NCBI GenBank assembly: GCA_023423695.1
Contig: JAFAFA010000114.1
Coordinates: 53,473 to 117,472, forward strand
Direction: 5' to 3'
Length of the DNA stretch: 64,000 nucleotides
Source: Pseudomonadota bacterium
GTDB taxonomy: Bacteria; Pseudomonadota; Alphaproteobacteria; Azospirillales; Azospirillaceae
The position numbers and the translations under genes are program-made. How positions within the stretch are numbered: position 1 is the stretch's first letter; each line of letters starts with the position of its first letter. Shown one piece after another: positions 43,128-53,803 of this stretch. The notes beneath the pieces are model-generated. The model was not told the origin of the DNA. It did not search any database and saw only the letters and a list, made by a program, of their open reading frames with translations.

Positions 43128-43516
43128 GATGTCTTTTCCATCTTGGTCATGAAGGGGAGGTTCCCGGCGATACCGCGCCGCATGATCTTGGGAGATCATC
43201 GCGTCGACAGCATTCGCTTTCGACCATGCTGATAGGTAACACCCGGGCTCGGAAATCGGCAAATCACTCATTGTTACCGTTTGTTGCAGAGCAAAAGAGG
43301 TGCGAAATGCAAGCAATCGGGTATACGCACAATAGAGGCGCAACAAAAAATCCCCGGAAACGCACGGCGGCGTTCCGGGGTCCGAGAGGTTCGGTCAGGT
43401 TGTGGAGCCGCCGGCGCCGCGATTAGGAGGCTGCGGCGACGGCGGTTATCTCCGGCTTTCGCCGGGATCGGCCAACCGCCGCGGAGAAGACCGCGGCGGT
43501 CCGGAACGGTGGATGC
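43128..43516. other. Intergenic region between lpxC and ftsZ
   Basis: 389 nt holding, from the ftsZ end, a perfect 10-bp stem ACCGCCGCGG/CCGCGGCGGT (43485-43510), a CCGGC/GCCGG hairpin (about 43452-43466), the terminator at 43344-43380, and then AT-richer sequence that probably contains the lpxC promoter, which I cannot place with confidence. Confidence 0.5.
43344..43380 (-). terminator. Terminator downstream of ftsZ
   Basis: On the minus strand the 8-bp stem CCCCGGAA/TTCCGGGG (43352-43359 with 43373-43380), extended by GCGT/ACGC, is followed by six T. It should end the main dcw transcript. Confidence 0.8.
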
Positions 43517-45433
43517 TCAGTTGGCCTGACGGCGCAGGAAGGCCGGGATGTCCAGTTCCTCCTGCTCACCCGGCTTGGCATCGGCGCGCGGGGCCGGGGC
43601 CATCTGCTGCGGAGCGGCCGGATAGCTGGGCGCCTGCGGGGCCTGCTGCGGAGCCGACTGCTGCTGCGGATAGACCGGCGCCTGCTGCGGAGCGGTCGGG
43701 TAGGACGGGGCCGGTTGATAGGCCTGGGGCGCCTGCGGCTGCTGCGGGTAGGCGGGCTGCTGCTGCGGATAGCCCTGCTGCGGGTGCGGCTGGTACTGCT
43801 GCGGGGCCGGCTGCGGCTGGTAGGCCTGCGGCGCGGGCTGCGGGGCCGGCGGGTGCGCCGGTTCCGACTTGCGGCCGAGGCCGGTCACCAGGCCGAACAG
43901 GAAATTCCCCTTGCGGGCCGGTGCCGGTTCCGGCGCGGGGGCCGGCGCCGGTGCCGGACCGACCGACAGGCCGCCCGGATGCGGCTGGTGGGCCTGGGGA
44001 GCGGCGCTATGGTGATGCTGGTGGGCCTGCGGCGCCGGCTGCTGCTGGGGCTGCTGAGCCTGCGGCGCGTGCTGGTGGACGGCGGGCTGCTGCGGCTGCG
44101 GAGCGGACAGCGGAGCGGCGCCGACTGTCACCGGCTGGCGCGGACCGGCATCGGCCGGCTTCGGGGCGAAGAAATGGCCGCCCTGGTTCTCGCCGTGCAA
44201 CGGACCGGCGGCCGGCTTTGGCGCCTCGCCATGCTGCTGCTGGGGGGCGTGCTGCTGGGCGGGGTCATGCTGGATCGCCGCGGCGCCGGCGGTTACCGGC
44301 TGCGGGGTGCGCAGGCCGATGGCGGCGCTGGGGATGGGCGAACCGGGGGCGCCGGCCGGAGCGGCGGGGGCGCCGGTCAGGTTGCCGGGAGCGGCCGGCT
44401 TCTTGGCGCGGTCGCCGGGGACCAGCGACAGGTTGACCGGGTGCAGGGTGCGCGGGTTGCTCATCGCCGCGGCGTCGATGCCGGTGGCGACGACCGACAC
44501 GCGCATCATGCCGTCCAGCGAGCTGTCGAAGGTCGAGCCGAAGATGATGTTGGCGTCGGGATCGACCTCGTCACGGACGCGGTTGGCGGCCTCGTCGACC
44601 TCGAACAGGGTCATGTCGTAGCCGCCGGTGATGTTGATGAGGACGCCGCGGGCACCCTTCATCGACACGTCGTCCAGCAGCGGGTTGGAGATGGCGGCCT
44701 CGGCGGCTTCGATGGCGCGGCGCTCGCCGCCGGCCTCGCCGGTGCCCATCATCGCCTTGCCCATCTCGGTCATCACGGACCGGATATCGGCGAAATCCAG
44801 GTTGATCAGGCCGGGCATCACCATCAGGTCGGTGACGCCGCGCACGCCCGAATGCAGAACGTCGTCGGCCATCTTGAAGGCGTCCGCGAAGGTCGTCTTC
44901 TCGTTGGCGATGCGGAACAGGTTCTGGTTCGGGATGATGATCAGGGTGTCGACATACTGCTGCAGCTCGGCGATGCCGCCCTCGGCCAGCCGCATGCGGT
45001 GGCCGCCCTCGAAATGGAAGGGCTTGGTGACGACGCCGACGGTCAGGATGCCGCGCTCGCGGGCCGCGCGCGCGATGACCGGTGCCGCACCGGTGCCGGT
45101 GCCGCCGCCCATGCCGGCGGTGATGAACACCATGTTGGAGCCTTCGAGATACTGGACGATCTCGTCGATCTGCTCCTCGGCCGAGGCACGGCCGACGTCC
45201 GGCTTGGAGCCGGCGCCCAGGCCGCGGGTGGTGCCGGTGCCCAGCTGGATGCGCTTTTCGCACAAGGAACCCTTCAGCGCCTGCGCGTCGGTGTTGCCGA
45301 CGACGAAGTCCACGCCTTCCAGGTTCGACTTGATCATGTTGTTGACGGCGTTGCCGCCGGCGCCGCCGACGCCGAACACGGTGATGCGCGGCTTCAGTTC
45401 GGGCTCGATCTGGGGAATGGTCACGTTGATCAT
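43517..45433 (-). CDS. ftsZ: Cell division protein FtsZ with a long linker
   Basis: A 638-residue tubulin-like GTPase that polymerises into the Z ring. The nucleotide-binding signature GGGTGTG is at 109-115, the T7 loop NLDFAD at 211-216, and the globular part ends near residue 320. A linker of about 300 residues follows, very rich in Pro, Gln, Ala and His. The protein ends with the conserved C-terminal peptide DIPAFLRRQAN, which binds FtsA. E. coli FtsZ has 383 residues; long linkers are known in alphaproteobacteria. The ATG follows GGAGG. A longer open frame upstream runs through ftsA and is not coding. Confidence 0.97.
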   Translation of the reverse strand: MINVTIPQIEPELKPRITVFGVGGAGGNAVNNMIKSNLEGVDFVVGNTDAQALKGSLCEKRIQLGTGTTRGLGAGSKPDVGRASAEEQIDEIVQYLEGSNMVFITAGMGGGTGTGAAPVIARAARERGILTVGVVTKPFHFEGGHRMRLAEGGIAELQQYVDTLIIIPNQNLFRIANEKTTFADAFKMADDVLHSGVRGVTDLMVMPGLINLDFADIRSVMTEMGKAMMGTGEAGGERRAIEAAEAAISNPLLDDVSMKGARGVLINITGGYDMTLFEVDEAANRVRDEVDPDANIIFGSTFDSSLDGMMRVSVVATGIDAAAMSNPRTLHPVNLSLVPGDRAKKPAAPGNLTGAPAAPAGAPGSPIPSAAIGLRTPQPVTAGAAAIQHDPAQQHAPQQQHGEAPKPAAGPLHGENQGGHFFAPKPADAGPRQPVTVGAAPLSAPQPQQPAVHQHAPQAQQPQQQPAPQAHQHHHSAAPQAHQPHPGGLSVGPAPAPAPAPEPAPARKGNFLFGLVTGLGRKSEPAHPPAPQPAPQAYQPQPAPQQYQPHPQQGYPQQQPAYPQQPQAPQAYQPAPSYPTAPQQAPVYPQQQSAPQQAPQAPSYPAAPQQMAPAPRADAKPGEQEELDIPAFLRRQAN

Positions 45434-45555
45434 GCTGTTCAGGCCTCCACAACCTGTTTTCGTTGGGTTTGATGTTCGATATGCCGCGACCGGCGCCCGG
45501 TTGTGTCCGGTGTCTGTCCGTTCGGGAATCGGTGGATGGCGGCGGGGAGAGTCAT

Positions 45556-46839
45556 CTACAGATTCTCCCGCAGCCACAGGCCGACGCGGCCGATGAGCCC
45601 GGTGGACGCGACCGCCTCGTGGCCGGTCACCATCAGCTCCGTCGGGTTGCGGACGGCGTGTAGGAGAAGGCCCGTGACCGTCGCGAAGGCCGGTCCGCCA
45701 TGCGCCTCGTTGAGGCCGGCGATCCGGGTCGGGCGGGCGATGCGGACCTGCTTGTCCAGGATCGGGGCGGCCATGTCGCGCGTGTTGGGCAGCTGGCTGG
45801 CGCCCCCGGTCAGCACGACGCGCCGACCGACCAGCCGGGAGTGGCCCGACTGCTCGATGGCGCTGCGCACCTCTTCGAAGATCTCTTCCATCCGCGCCTG
45901 GATGATGCTGACCAGGAAGGAGCGCGGGTGGCTGGCGGTGCCGCTGCCGCTGCGCTCGTCCTCGCCGATCTGCGGGACCTCGATCATCTCGCGCTCGTCG
46001 GCCGGGTTCACCCGGGCGCTGCCGTAGAGCACCTTCAGCCGTTCGGCATGGACCAGCGGCGTGGTCAGCCCGTGGGCGATGTCGTTGGTGACATGCCGGC
46101 CGCCGAGCGGCACGAAGCCGGTCCACACCAGATTGCCTTCGGAAAAGATCGAGATGGTCGTGCCGCCGCCGCCGATGTCGACGCAGGCCGCGCCCATCTC
46201 CATCTCGTCCTCCACCAGACAGGCGAGGCCGGAGGCGAAGGGGCTGACCACGATGGATTCGATGTTCAGGTGGCAACGGGCGATGCAGGCGTGCAGCGTG
46301 CGGATGGCGCCGGCCGCGGCGGTGACGACATGCAGCTGGGCGCCCAGCGAGTGGCCGCTCATCCCCTTGGGATCGCGGATGCCGCGGCTGCCGTCCAGGC
46401 TGAAGCCCAGCGGAATGGTGTGGATCAGCGCCTGATCGGGGCCGGCCTGCAGGGTGCGGGCATGGGCCATGGCGCGGCGGATGTCGCCCTCCGTCACCTC
46501 CTGGCCGGAGACGGGGACCGTGGCGGTGAAGGCGTGGGAGCGCGGCTGGCCCATCGACAGGTTGACCACCACGTCGTGAACCGTCTCGCCGGCCATCTGT
46601 TCGGCGGCATGCACGGCGGCACCGATCGAGGTCTCCGCCGCCTCCATGTCGATGATGGTCCCGGCGCGGATGCCCGTGGCGATCTGGTGGCCGACGCCGA
46701 TCACGCGGAGGGAGCCGGGCTCCTCCATCCGTGCGATGACGCAGCACACCTTCGTCGAGCCGACGTCCAGCGCCGTGACGATCCCGCCACGGGCCGGCCG
46801 CTTCGGCTTCTTGGCGCCGTTGAATCCCATCCCGAACAT
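45556..46839 (-). CDS. ftsA: Cell division protein FtsA
   Basis: A 427-residue actin-like membrane anchor of the Z ring. The ATP-binding segments are ALDVGSTKVCCVI and CVDIGGGGTTISIF, with LTGGASQLPN near the C-terminus. The last residues (IGRVGLWLRENL) form the amphipathic membrane-targeting helix. The ATG at 46839 gives MFGMGFNG; a TTG three codons earlier is also open, and the GAGGGG site fits either imperfectly. The ftsQ gene ends 89 nt upstream and ftsZ begins 122 nt downstream. Confidence 0.95.
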   Translation of the reverse strand: MFGMGFNGAKKPKRPARGGIVTALDVGSTKVCCVIARMEEPGSLRVIGVGHQIATGIRAGTIIDMEAAETSIGAAVHAAEQMAGETVHDVVVNLSMGQPRSHAFTATVPVSGQEVTEGDIRRAMAHARTLQAGPDQALIHTIPLGFSLDGSRGIRDPKGMSGHSLGAQLHVVTAAAGAIRTLHACIARCHLNIESIVVSPFASGLACLVEDEMEMGAACVDIGGGGTTISIFSEGNLVWTGFVPLGGRHVTNDIAHGLTTPLVHAERLKVLYGSARVNPADEREMIEVPQIGEDERSGSGTASHPRSFLVSIIQARMEEIFEEVRSAIEQSGHSRLVGRRVVLTGGASQLPNTRDMAAPILDKQVRIARPTRIAGLNEAHGGPAFATVTGLLLHAVRNPTELMVTGHEAVASTGLIGRVGLWLRENL

Positions 46840-46928
46840 GCCCCCCAAACGTCCCCTCTACCCCTGTCCGCCGGCGATAAGCTCTTTCCCACAAGGGTTT
46901 CCCGACAAGAGCCCGCCGCCGGTAAGTC

Positions 46929-47891
46929 TTACGATTTCTTGCCGTTCTTCTTCTTCGACTCATCCTCCCAGCCCGGAAGCTGGGCGGTGGCGGAGGTCTG
47001 GATCGCGGCGCGGCCGGGCAGCCGCAGGTCGATGGCGACGATGTCGCGGTCCAGCACATGGCTGGCCGTATGCATCTGCTCCAGCTGCAGAAGGGCGCGG
47101 CGCATCTCCGCGGTGCCTTCCGGCAGCTTCACCGTCACGCCGTTGCTGAGCTGCAGGTTCCAGCGCCGGTCGCTGATCCAGCTGGCCGAGGACAGCATCG
47201 GGGCGACGGTGGGGGCGCTGTCCAGCGCCGACAGCAGGGTGTGGACCTGTTGCGGGGCATTGGCGCCGATCACCTGGGGCAGCGTGTCGATGCGCTGGTT
47301 GCCGCGGCGCGCCAGTTCCGCCGCGTCGGCCAGCGGACGGCCGGCGCGGTCGATGACGGTGAACTGCCGCTCATGCTGCCAGATCGCCATCGGCTGGCGT
47401 TCAGACAGGCGGATATAGAGGAAACCGGGCAGCCGCCGCTCGATGGAGGCCGATGACACCCAGGGAAGCTCTTCAAGCCGCTGCTTGGCCTCGGCAAGGT
47501 CGATGGACAGGATCGGTTCGCCCCGGCGCACGCCCAGCGCGTCGAGCACGGCGTCGCGCTCCGTCTCGCTGCGGCCGACCACCAGGATCTCCGACAGGCG
47601 GAAGCCGAGGTCGCCGGTGGTCTGGATGACGCTTTCCCGTGCCGCCTCCAGCGTGTCGGCCAGGGTGCCGCGCTTCCAGGTGGAGCCGGCGGCGGCGGTC
47701 AGGCCCAGCACCGGCACCAGGACCAGCGCCGCCTTGACGGCCGAGCGGGTCCAGCGCGGCCAGGCGCGGCGGCGCTTGCCTTTCTGCGCCGACGCGGCCA
47801 TGGCCCGCGGCGGGGTCGGCATCTCGTCCCGGGCGCGCGCACCGGCGGCGGCGGCGCGGAAGTCCGGGTCGGCCATCAGGCGAGCTGACAT
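46929..47891 (-). CDS. ftsQ: Cell division protein FtsQ
   Basis: A 320-residue bitopic protein linking early and late divisome parts. It has a basic cytoplasmic N-terminus (about 48 residues), one transmembrane helix (about 49-67), a POTRA domain (LSEILVVGRSETERDAVLDALGV) and the FtsQ/DivIB beta domain (about 150-290), then a Lys-rich tail. The ATG overlaps the end of ddl by 16 nt, so it is translationally coupled in the dcw cluster. Confidence 0.95.
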   Translation of the reverse strand: MSARLMADPDFRAAAAGARARDEMPTPPRAMAASAQKGKRRRAWPRWTRSAVKAALVLVPVLGLTAAAGSTWKRGTLADTLEAARESVIQTTGDLGFRLSEILVVGRSETERDAVLDALGVRRGEPILSIDLAEAKQRLEELPWVSSASIERRLPGFLYIRLSERQPMAIWQHERQFTVIDRAGRPLADAAELARRGNQRIDTLPQVIGANAPQQVHTLLSALDSAPTVAPMLSSASWISDRRWNLQLSNGVTVKLPEGTAEMRRALLQLEQMHTASHVLDRDIVAIDLRLPGRAAIQTSATAQLPGWEDESKKKNGKKS

Positions 47892-48823
47892 GCGGCATTC
47901 TCCACGAGCCAGCCGACCAGCGCGCCGTAGGAAATTCCCACATGCGCCGCCTGTTCGGGCACCAGCGACAGGGGCGTCATGCCCGGCTGGTTGTTGATCT
48001 CCAGGAAGTACAGCCCGTCGGTTCCCGGCCGGCCGTCATCCCAGCGGAAGTCGCTGCGCGAGACACCCCGGCAGCCCAGGGTGTGGTGCGCCAGCACCGC
48101 CAGCCGCTTCGCCTCCTCCGCCACATCCTCGGGGATCGCGGCGGGGACGGTGTGGACGGCATGGCCGGCGCTGTATTTCGCGGTGTAGTCGTAGACCTGA
48201 GCCTGGAAGACGATCTCGGTCACCGCCAAAGCGCGGTCACCCATGACGCCCACGGTCAGTTCGCGACCGGGGATGAACTCCTCGACCAGCGCGCGTTCGC
48301 CGAAGGTCCACGCGTCGCCGACCGGGCTGTTCTGCCCCTCGCGGACCAGGGTTACGCCAACGGTCGAGCCTTCGTCCACAGGCTTGACGATATAGGGCGC
48401 CGGCATGGGGTGGGTACCGCCGGTGATTTCGCCACGAGAGAGCACCATTCCTTTGGGGGAGCGGATGCCGACGGTGTCCAGAACGCGCTTGGTCATCGCC
48501 TTGTCCATGGCGATGGCCGCCGCCTGGACGCCGGAATGGGTGTAGGGCAGGCCCAGGAATTCCAGCACGCCCTGGATCGTCCCGTCCTCGCCGCCCCGGC
48601 CATGCAGGGCGTTGAACACCACGTCGGGGCGTGGGCTGGTCAGGGCGTGCATCAGCCCGCCCAGGTCCCGCTGCACGTCGATGGCGGTGACGCGGTAGCC
48701 TTCCTCCTCCAGCGCCTTGGCGACGCCGGCCCCGCTGACCAGCGACACCTCGCGCTCGGCCGACCAGCCGCCCATCAGGACGGCGACATGCTTCTTGTGG
48801 GCGTGGAGCAGGGCTTCGGTCAT
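47876..48823 (-). CDS. ddl: D-alanine-D-alanine ligase
   Basis: A 315-residue ATP-grasp enzyme that makes D-Ala-D-Ala for the peptidoglycan stem. Typical elements are VLMGGWSAEREVSLVSG, the HGRGGEDGTIQG loop, the ATP-binding YIVKPVDEGSTVGV, and the C-terminal magnesium site LEINNQPGMTPLSLVPEQA. The ATG at 48823 overlaps the murB stop (ATGA). A longer frame upstream is not used. Confidence 0.97.
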   Translation of the reverse strand: MTEALLHAHKKHVAVLMGGWSAEREVSLVSGAGVAKALEEEGYRVTAIDVQRDLGGLMHALTSPRPDVVFNALHGRGGEDGTIQGVLEFLGLPYTHSGVQAAAIAMDKAMTKRVLDTVGIRSPKGMVLSRGEITGGTHPMPAPYIVKPVDEGSTVGVTLVREGQNSPVGDAWTFGERALVEEFIPGRELTVGVMGDRALAVTEIVFQAQVYDYTAKYSAGHAVHTVPAAIPEDVAEEAKRLAVLAHHTLGCRGVSRSDFRWDDGRPGTDGLYFLEINNQPGMTPLSLVPEQAAHVGISYGALVGWLVENAACQLA

Positions 48824-49763
48824 TGGGCGGTGCTTCCTTCGGCGGGAATGCCGATGCGCTTGATTTCCCACTCCAGCGTCACGCCGCTGGTCTCGAACAC
48901 GCGGCGGCGGACCTCTTCGCCCAGCGCTTCCAGCTGGACGGCGGTGGCCGTTCCGTTGTTGATCAGGAAGTTGCAGTGCTTTTCCGACATCTGGGCGTCA
49001 CCGATCGACAGGCCGCGGCAGCCGGCCCGGTCGATCAACTCCCACGCCTTATGGCCTTCCGGGTTCTTGAAGGTCGAGCCGCCGGTGCGAGAGCGGACCG
49101 GCTGGCTGTCGGCGCGCTTGTCGGAAATCTCGGCCATGCGGCGCGCGATCTCCAGCGGGTTGCCGGGCTCGCCGCGCAGGACCGCGCCGGTGAAGATGCA
49201 ATCCTCCGGTGCCGCGCTGTGGCGGTAGGTGAAGCCCATGCCTGCATGGCTGAACTCCAGCCGCCGGCCGTCGCGTGCGACGGCAGTCGCGGAGACCAGC
49301 ACGTCGGCCAACTCGCGGCCATAGGCGCCGCCGTTCATGCGCAAGGCGCCGCCGATGGTGCCGGGAATGCCCGACAGGAACTCCAGCCCGGCGATGCCGG
49401 CGTCGCGGGCGACCATGGCGACATTGAGGTCGAGCGCCGCGGCTCCCGCCGTCAGAGTCATGCCGTCGGCAGCGATGTCGGTGAAGCCGCGGCCCAGCCG
49501 GATGGTGACGCCCGGCACGCCGCCGTCCCGCACCAGCAGGTTGGAGGCGACGCCGATCACCGTCACCGGAACCTCGGCCGGCAGGGCGGCCAGGAAGCCG
49601 GCGAGGTCGTCGGCATCGGCGGGACGGAACATCACCTCGGCCGGGCCACCGACGCGGAACCACGTCACCGGCGCCAGCGGGGCGTCGGCGGTCAACCGGC
49701 CGCGCACCGCAGGCATCCGTTGGATCAGATGGCCGTCAGGGAGGCTCATGCGCGGCGCCGCCG

Positions 49764-49767
<4 letters not shown>
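48820..49767 (-). CDS. murB: UDP-N-acetylenolpyruvoylglucosamine reductase
   Basis: A 315-residue flavoprotein that reduces enolpyruvyl-UDP-GlcNAc to UDP-MurNAc with NADPH. FAD-binding segments are TWFRVGGPAEVMF and IGVASNLLVRDGG. The catalytic Ser is in RTGGSTFKNPEG and the catalytic Glu near the end in VTLEWEIKRIG. The ATG at 49767 overlaps the murC stop (ATGA). Longer in-frame starts exist but are not supported. Confidence 0.97.
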
Positions 49768-51182
<1,415 letters not shown>

Positions 51183-51189
51183 GTCAGGC

Positions 51190-51438
51190 TTACTTTCCGC
51201 GGCGAAGCATCAGGCGAAGGGTGGCGTCGACCGCCCCGTCGGACAGGTCGTTGGGAAGGGGTTGCGATCCGTGGATCATCGACAGGCGGTCGCGCAGGAA
51301 CCCGCCTTCGGCGAGGAAGCGCGGCACCAGCGGGCAGCCCGGACGGTTGTACCAGCCGCCCTCGGTCCGAGTCATGTCCGCCGGCCAATCCTGCAGCGGG
51401 CGCGGCGTCCGTCGGGTCAGAGTCCTGGCTTTGATCAT
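51190..51438 (-). CDS. Small uncharacterised protein inside the dcw cluster
   Basis: An 82-residue basic protein between murG and murC. Its ATG overlaps the murG stop by 4 nt (ATGA), and its stop lies 7 nt before the murC start, so the gene structure is that of a normal coupled operon member. It has Trp, Tyr, Pro and Gly clustered in DWPADMTRTEGGWYNRPGCP and no membrane helix or signal. I recognise no family and infer no function beyond a possible role in wall synthesis or division from its position. Confidence 0.6.
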   Translation of the reverse strand: MIKARTLTRRTPRPLQDWPADMTRTEGGWYNRPGCPLVPRFLAEGGFLRDRLSMIHGSQPLPNDLSDGAVDATLRLMLRRGK

Positions 51439-52685
51439 TCCGCGGCCCCCTTGGCGCTGACGCCGGCGGCGGCCCGCCGAGCGTTGTAGGATCGGTCGTG
51501 GTCGGTCTTCGGCGGGTCGGTCCGGTCGGAGCCGGTGTCGGCGAAGCGGTTGGCCCCGGTGCCGCCGTCCAGCATCGCCAGGACGGCGTCGGCCAGGGCG
51601 CTGGCGGCGTCGGCGGTGCCCCAGCCATGGGCGGCCAGCGCCGATGCAGCGAGCGCCTGCGGATCGGCCAGCAGGGCGGACAGACGTTCGGCCAGGGCCT
51701 GGGCGGTGAAGGACGGTTGCGGCACCAGCCAGGCGGCGCCGGCCTCCGCCAGATGGCGGGCGTTGGCGGTCTGGTGGTCGTCCGTGGCATGCGGATAGGG
51801 CACCAGGATCGCCGGACGGCCGACGCAGGTCAGTTCGGCGATGGTGGAGGCACCGGCACGGGTGATGGCGAGATGGCAGGCGGCCAGCCGTTCCGGCACG
51901 TCGCGGAAGAAGGTCTGCAGCTCCAACCGGGCAAGGCCCAGCGGCTCCAGCGCCTCACGGGCGGTTTCCAGGTCTTCCGGGCGGCATTGCTGCGCCAGAT
52001 GGATGCGGGCGCGCAGGTCCTCGGGCAGCAGGGCCAGGGCCGCAGGGATCACCTCGGAAAAGACGCGAGCGCCCTGGCTGCCGCCCATCACCAGCAGACG
52101 GACGGGACCGCCGGGCAGCGGCGCCTCGTAGGGGGAGAGGCGGCGGGCGGCGACGGCGGGACGGACCGGGTTGCCGGTGCGGACGATCTTGGCGCGCTGC
52201 GCCTCGCCCAGCTTTTCGATGCCGGGGAAGGCGACGGCGATGCGGCGGGCGCCTGCGATCAGCATCCGGTTGGCGCGGCCGAGAACGGCGTTCTGTTCGT
52301 GCAGAAGGGCCGGCAGCTTGGACTGGATGGCAGCATAGACGGTGGGGACGGACGGATAGCCGCCGAAGCCGACCACCGCCGCGGGAGCGAGCTGCCGCAT
52401 CAGGGCGCGCGCCTCCAGCAGGCCCAGCCCCATCTGCAGGGCGGCCTTCAGCTTGCCCACGATTCCGGCGCCGGGGGAGGCGGCGCGGATGCGGTGGACA
52501 GGCACCTCCGGCAAGCTGTCGCCGAAGGCGTGGCCGCGCTTGTCGGTGACCAGCGTCACGGCGCGGCCGCGGGCCAGCAGCTCGCGCGCCAACGCCTCGG
52601 CCGGGAACATATGCCCGCCGGTGCCGCCGGCGGCCAGCACGATCACCTTGTGCACGGTGGGGTCCAAATCCATCGGCCTCCTCAT
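51435..52685 (-). CDS. murG: UDP-GlcNAc:lipid I N-acetylglucosaminyltransferase
   Basis: A 416-residue GT28-family enzyme that turns lipid I into lipid II on the cytoplasmic face of the inner membrane. The Gly-rich loops are LAAGGTGGHMFPA and VVGFGGYPSVPT, with the donor-site motifs LLVMGGSQGARVFSE and RAGASTIAELT. It is longer than the usual ~360 residues because of a C-terminal tail of about 45 polar residues. The start at 52685 overlaps the ftsW stop (ATGA); an ATG four codons later follows AGGAGG but too closely. Confidence 0.95.
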   Translation of the reverse strand: MRRPMDLDPTVHKVIVLAAGGTGGHMFPAEALARELLARGRAVTLVTDKRGHAFGDSLPEVPVHRIRAASPGAGIVGKLKAALQMGLGLLEARALMRQLAPAAVVGFGGYPSVPTVYAAIQSKLPALLHEQNAVLGRANRMLIAGARRIAVAFPGIEKLGEAQRAKIVRTGNPVRPAVAARRLSPYEAPLPGGPVRLLVMGGSQGARVFSEVIPAALALLPEDLRARIHLAQQCRPEDLETAREALEPLGLARLELQTFFRDVPERLAACHLAITRAGASTIAELTCVGRPAILVPYPHATDDHQTANARHLAEAGAAWLVPQPSFTAQALAERLSALLADPQALAASALAAHGWGTADAASALADAVLAMLDGGTGANRFADTGSDRTDPPKTDHDRSYNARRAAAGVSAKGAAE

Positions 52686-53803
52686 TCCGCGGGGCCGAAG
52701 CGTTTGCGTGTCAAAGCCAGAACCATGCCCATGCCGAACCCGAGTGCCAGCAGCGAGGAGCCGCCGTAGGAAATGAACGGCAGGGTCATGCCCTTCGTCG
52801 GCATAAGATGCAAGGACGATCCCATGTTGATCGCCGCCTGAAGCCCGAACTGGATCAGAAGACCGGCGGTCGCCAGCAGGACGAAGTAGTTGTTGTCGTT
52901 GAAGACCCGCGCAAATCCACGCAGGACGACAAAGGCGAACAACACCACCAACCCGAGGCAGAAGATCAGGCCCAGTTCCTCACCGGCGACGGCGAAGATG
53001 AAGTCGGCATGGCTGTCGGGCAGATAGAACTTCACCGTGCCCTGGCCGGGTCCGGTGCCCATCAGCCCGCCGTTGGCGAAGGCCTCCAGCGACCGGTTGA
53101 CCTGATAGTTGTCGCCGGCGTGGGGGTCGAGGAAGCGGTCGATGCGGCTGGTGACGTGCGGCAGCGTGTAATAGGCGCCGATCAGCCCGACCACGCCGAG
53201 CCCGCCGAGCCCCATCACCAGCACCAGGTTCAGCCCGGCCAGGAAGAACTGGGTGAACCACACGGCGGAAACGACGAAGGTCATGCCCAGGTCGGGCTGC
53301 AGGATCAGGCCGGCCACGGTGATGCCGTAGAGCACAATCGACACCAGCGCGCCGGGAAAGCCGGGGTTGGTGCGCGACAGCGAGAACAGCCACGCCGCCA
53401 CCACCGCGAAGGCGGGCTTGACGAACTCCGACGGCTGGATCGACAGGCCGGGAATGTGGATCCAGCGCCGCGCGCCCTTGATCTCCATGCCCACCACCAG
53501 CGTCGCGAAGACCAGAACGACGGAGAACAGGAACACCCCCAGTGCCACCCGCCGCACCCCGCGCGGGCTGAGCAGCGAGACGCCGACCATGATGATGATC
53601 GCCGGGATCAGCATCATCAGGTGGCGTTCGACGAAATAGAAGGTGTCCTGGATGCCGATGCGCTCGGCGACCGGCGGGCTGGCGGCGGTGATCAGGACCG
53701 TGCCGAGGAACATTAGCAGGGCGATGGCGCCCAGCTGCCAGCGGTCGACGGTCCACCACCAGCGGCCGAAGATGGATTGGTCGGTACGGTCGAAGGTGAT
53801 CAT
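52682..53803 (-). CDS. ftsW: Lipid II polymerase FtsW
   Basis: A 373-residue SEDS-family peptidoglycan glycosyltransferase of the divisome, working with FtsI. About ten transmembrane helices are visible. Landmarks are GARRWIHIPGLSIQPSEFVKPAF, LILQPDLGMT and the C-terminal PFISYGGSSLLALG. The ATG at 53803 overlaps the murD stop (ATGA); the frame extends further but that part is Arg-rich and overlaps murD. Confidence 0.97.
   Translation of the reverse strand: MITFDRTDQSIFGRWWWTVDRWQLGAIALLMFLGTVLITAASPPVAERIGIQDTFYFVERHLMMLIPAIIIMVGVSLLSPRGVRRVALGVFLFSVVLVFATLVVGMEIKGARRWIHIPGLSIQPSEFVKPAFAVVAAWLFSLSRTNPGFPGALVSIVLYGITVAGLILQPDLGMTFVVSAVWFTQFFLAGLNLVLVMGLGGLGVVGLIGAYYTLPHVTSRIDRFLDPHAGDNYQVNRSLEAFANGGLMGTGPGQGTVKFYLPDSHADFIFAVAGEELGLIFCLGLVVLFAFVVLRGFARVFNDNNYFVLLATAGLLIQFGLQAAINMGSSLHLMPTKGMTLPFISYGGSSLLALGFGMGMVLALTRKRFGPAE

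Noticed and set aside
45434..47059. Upstream extension of the ftsZ frame through ftsA
   Set aside because: The extension is Arg/Pro/His-rich, overlaps ftsA completely, and FtsZ has a good start with GGAGG at 45433.
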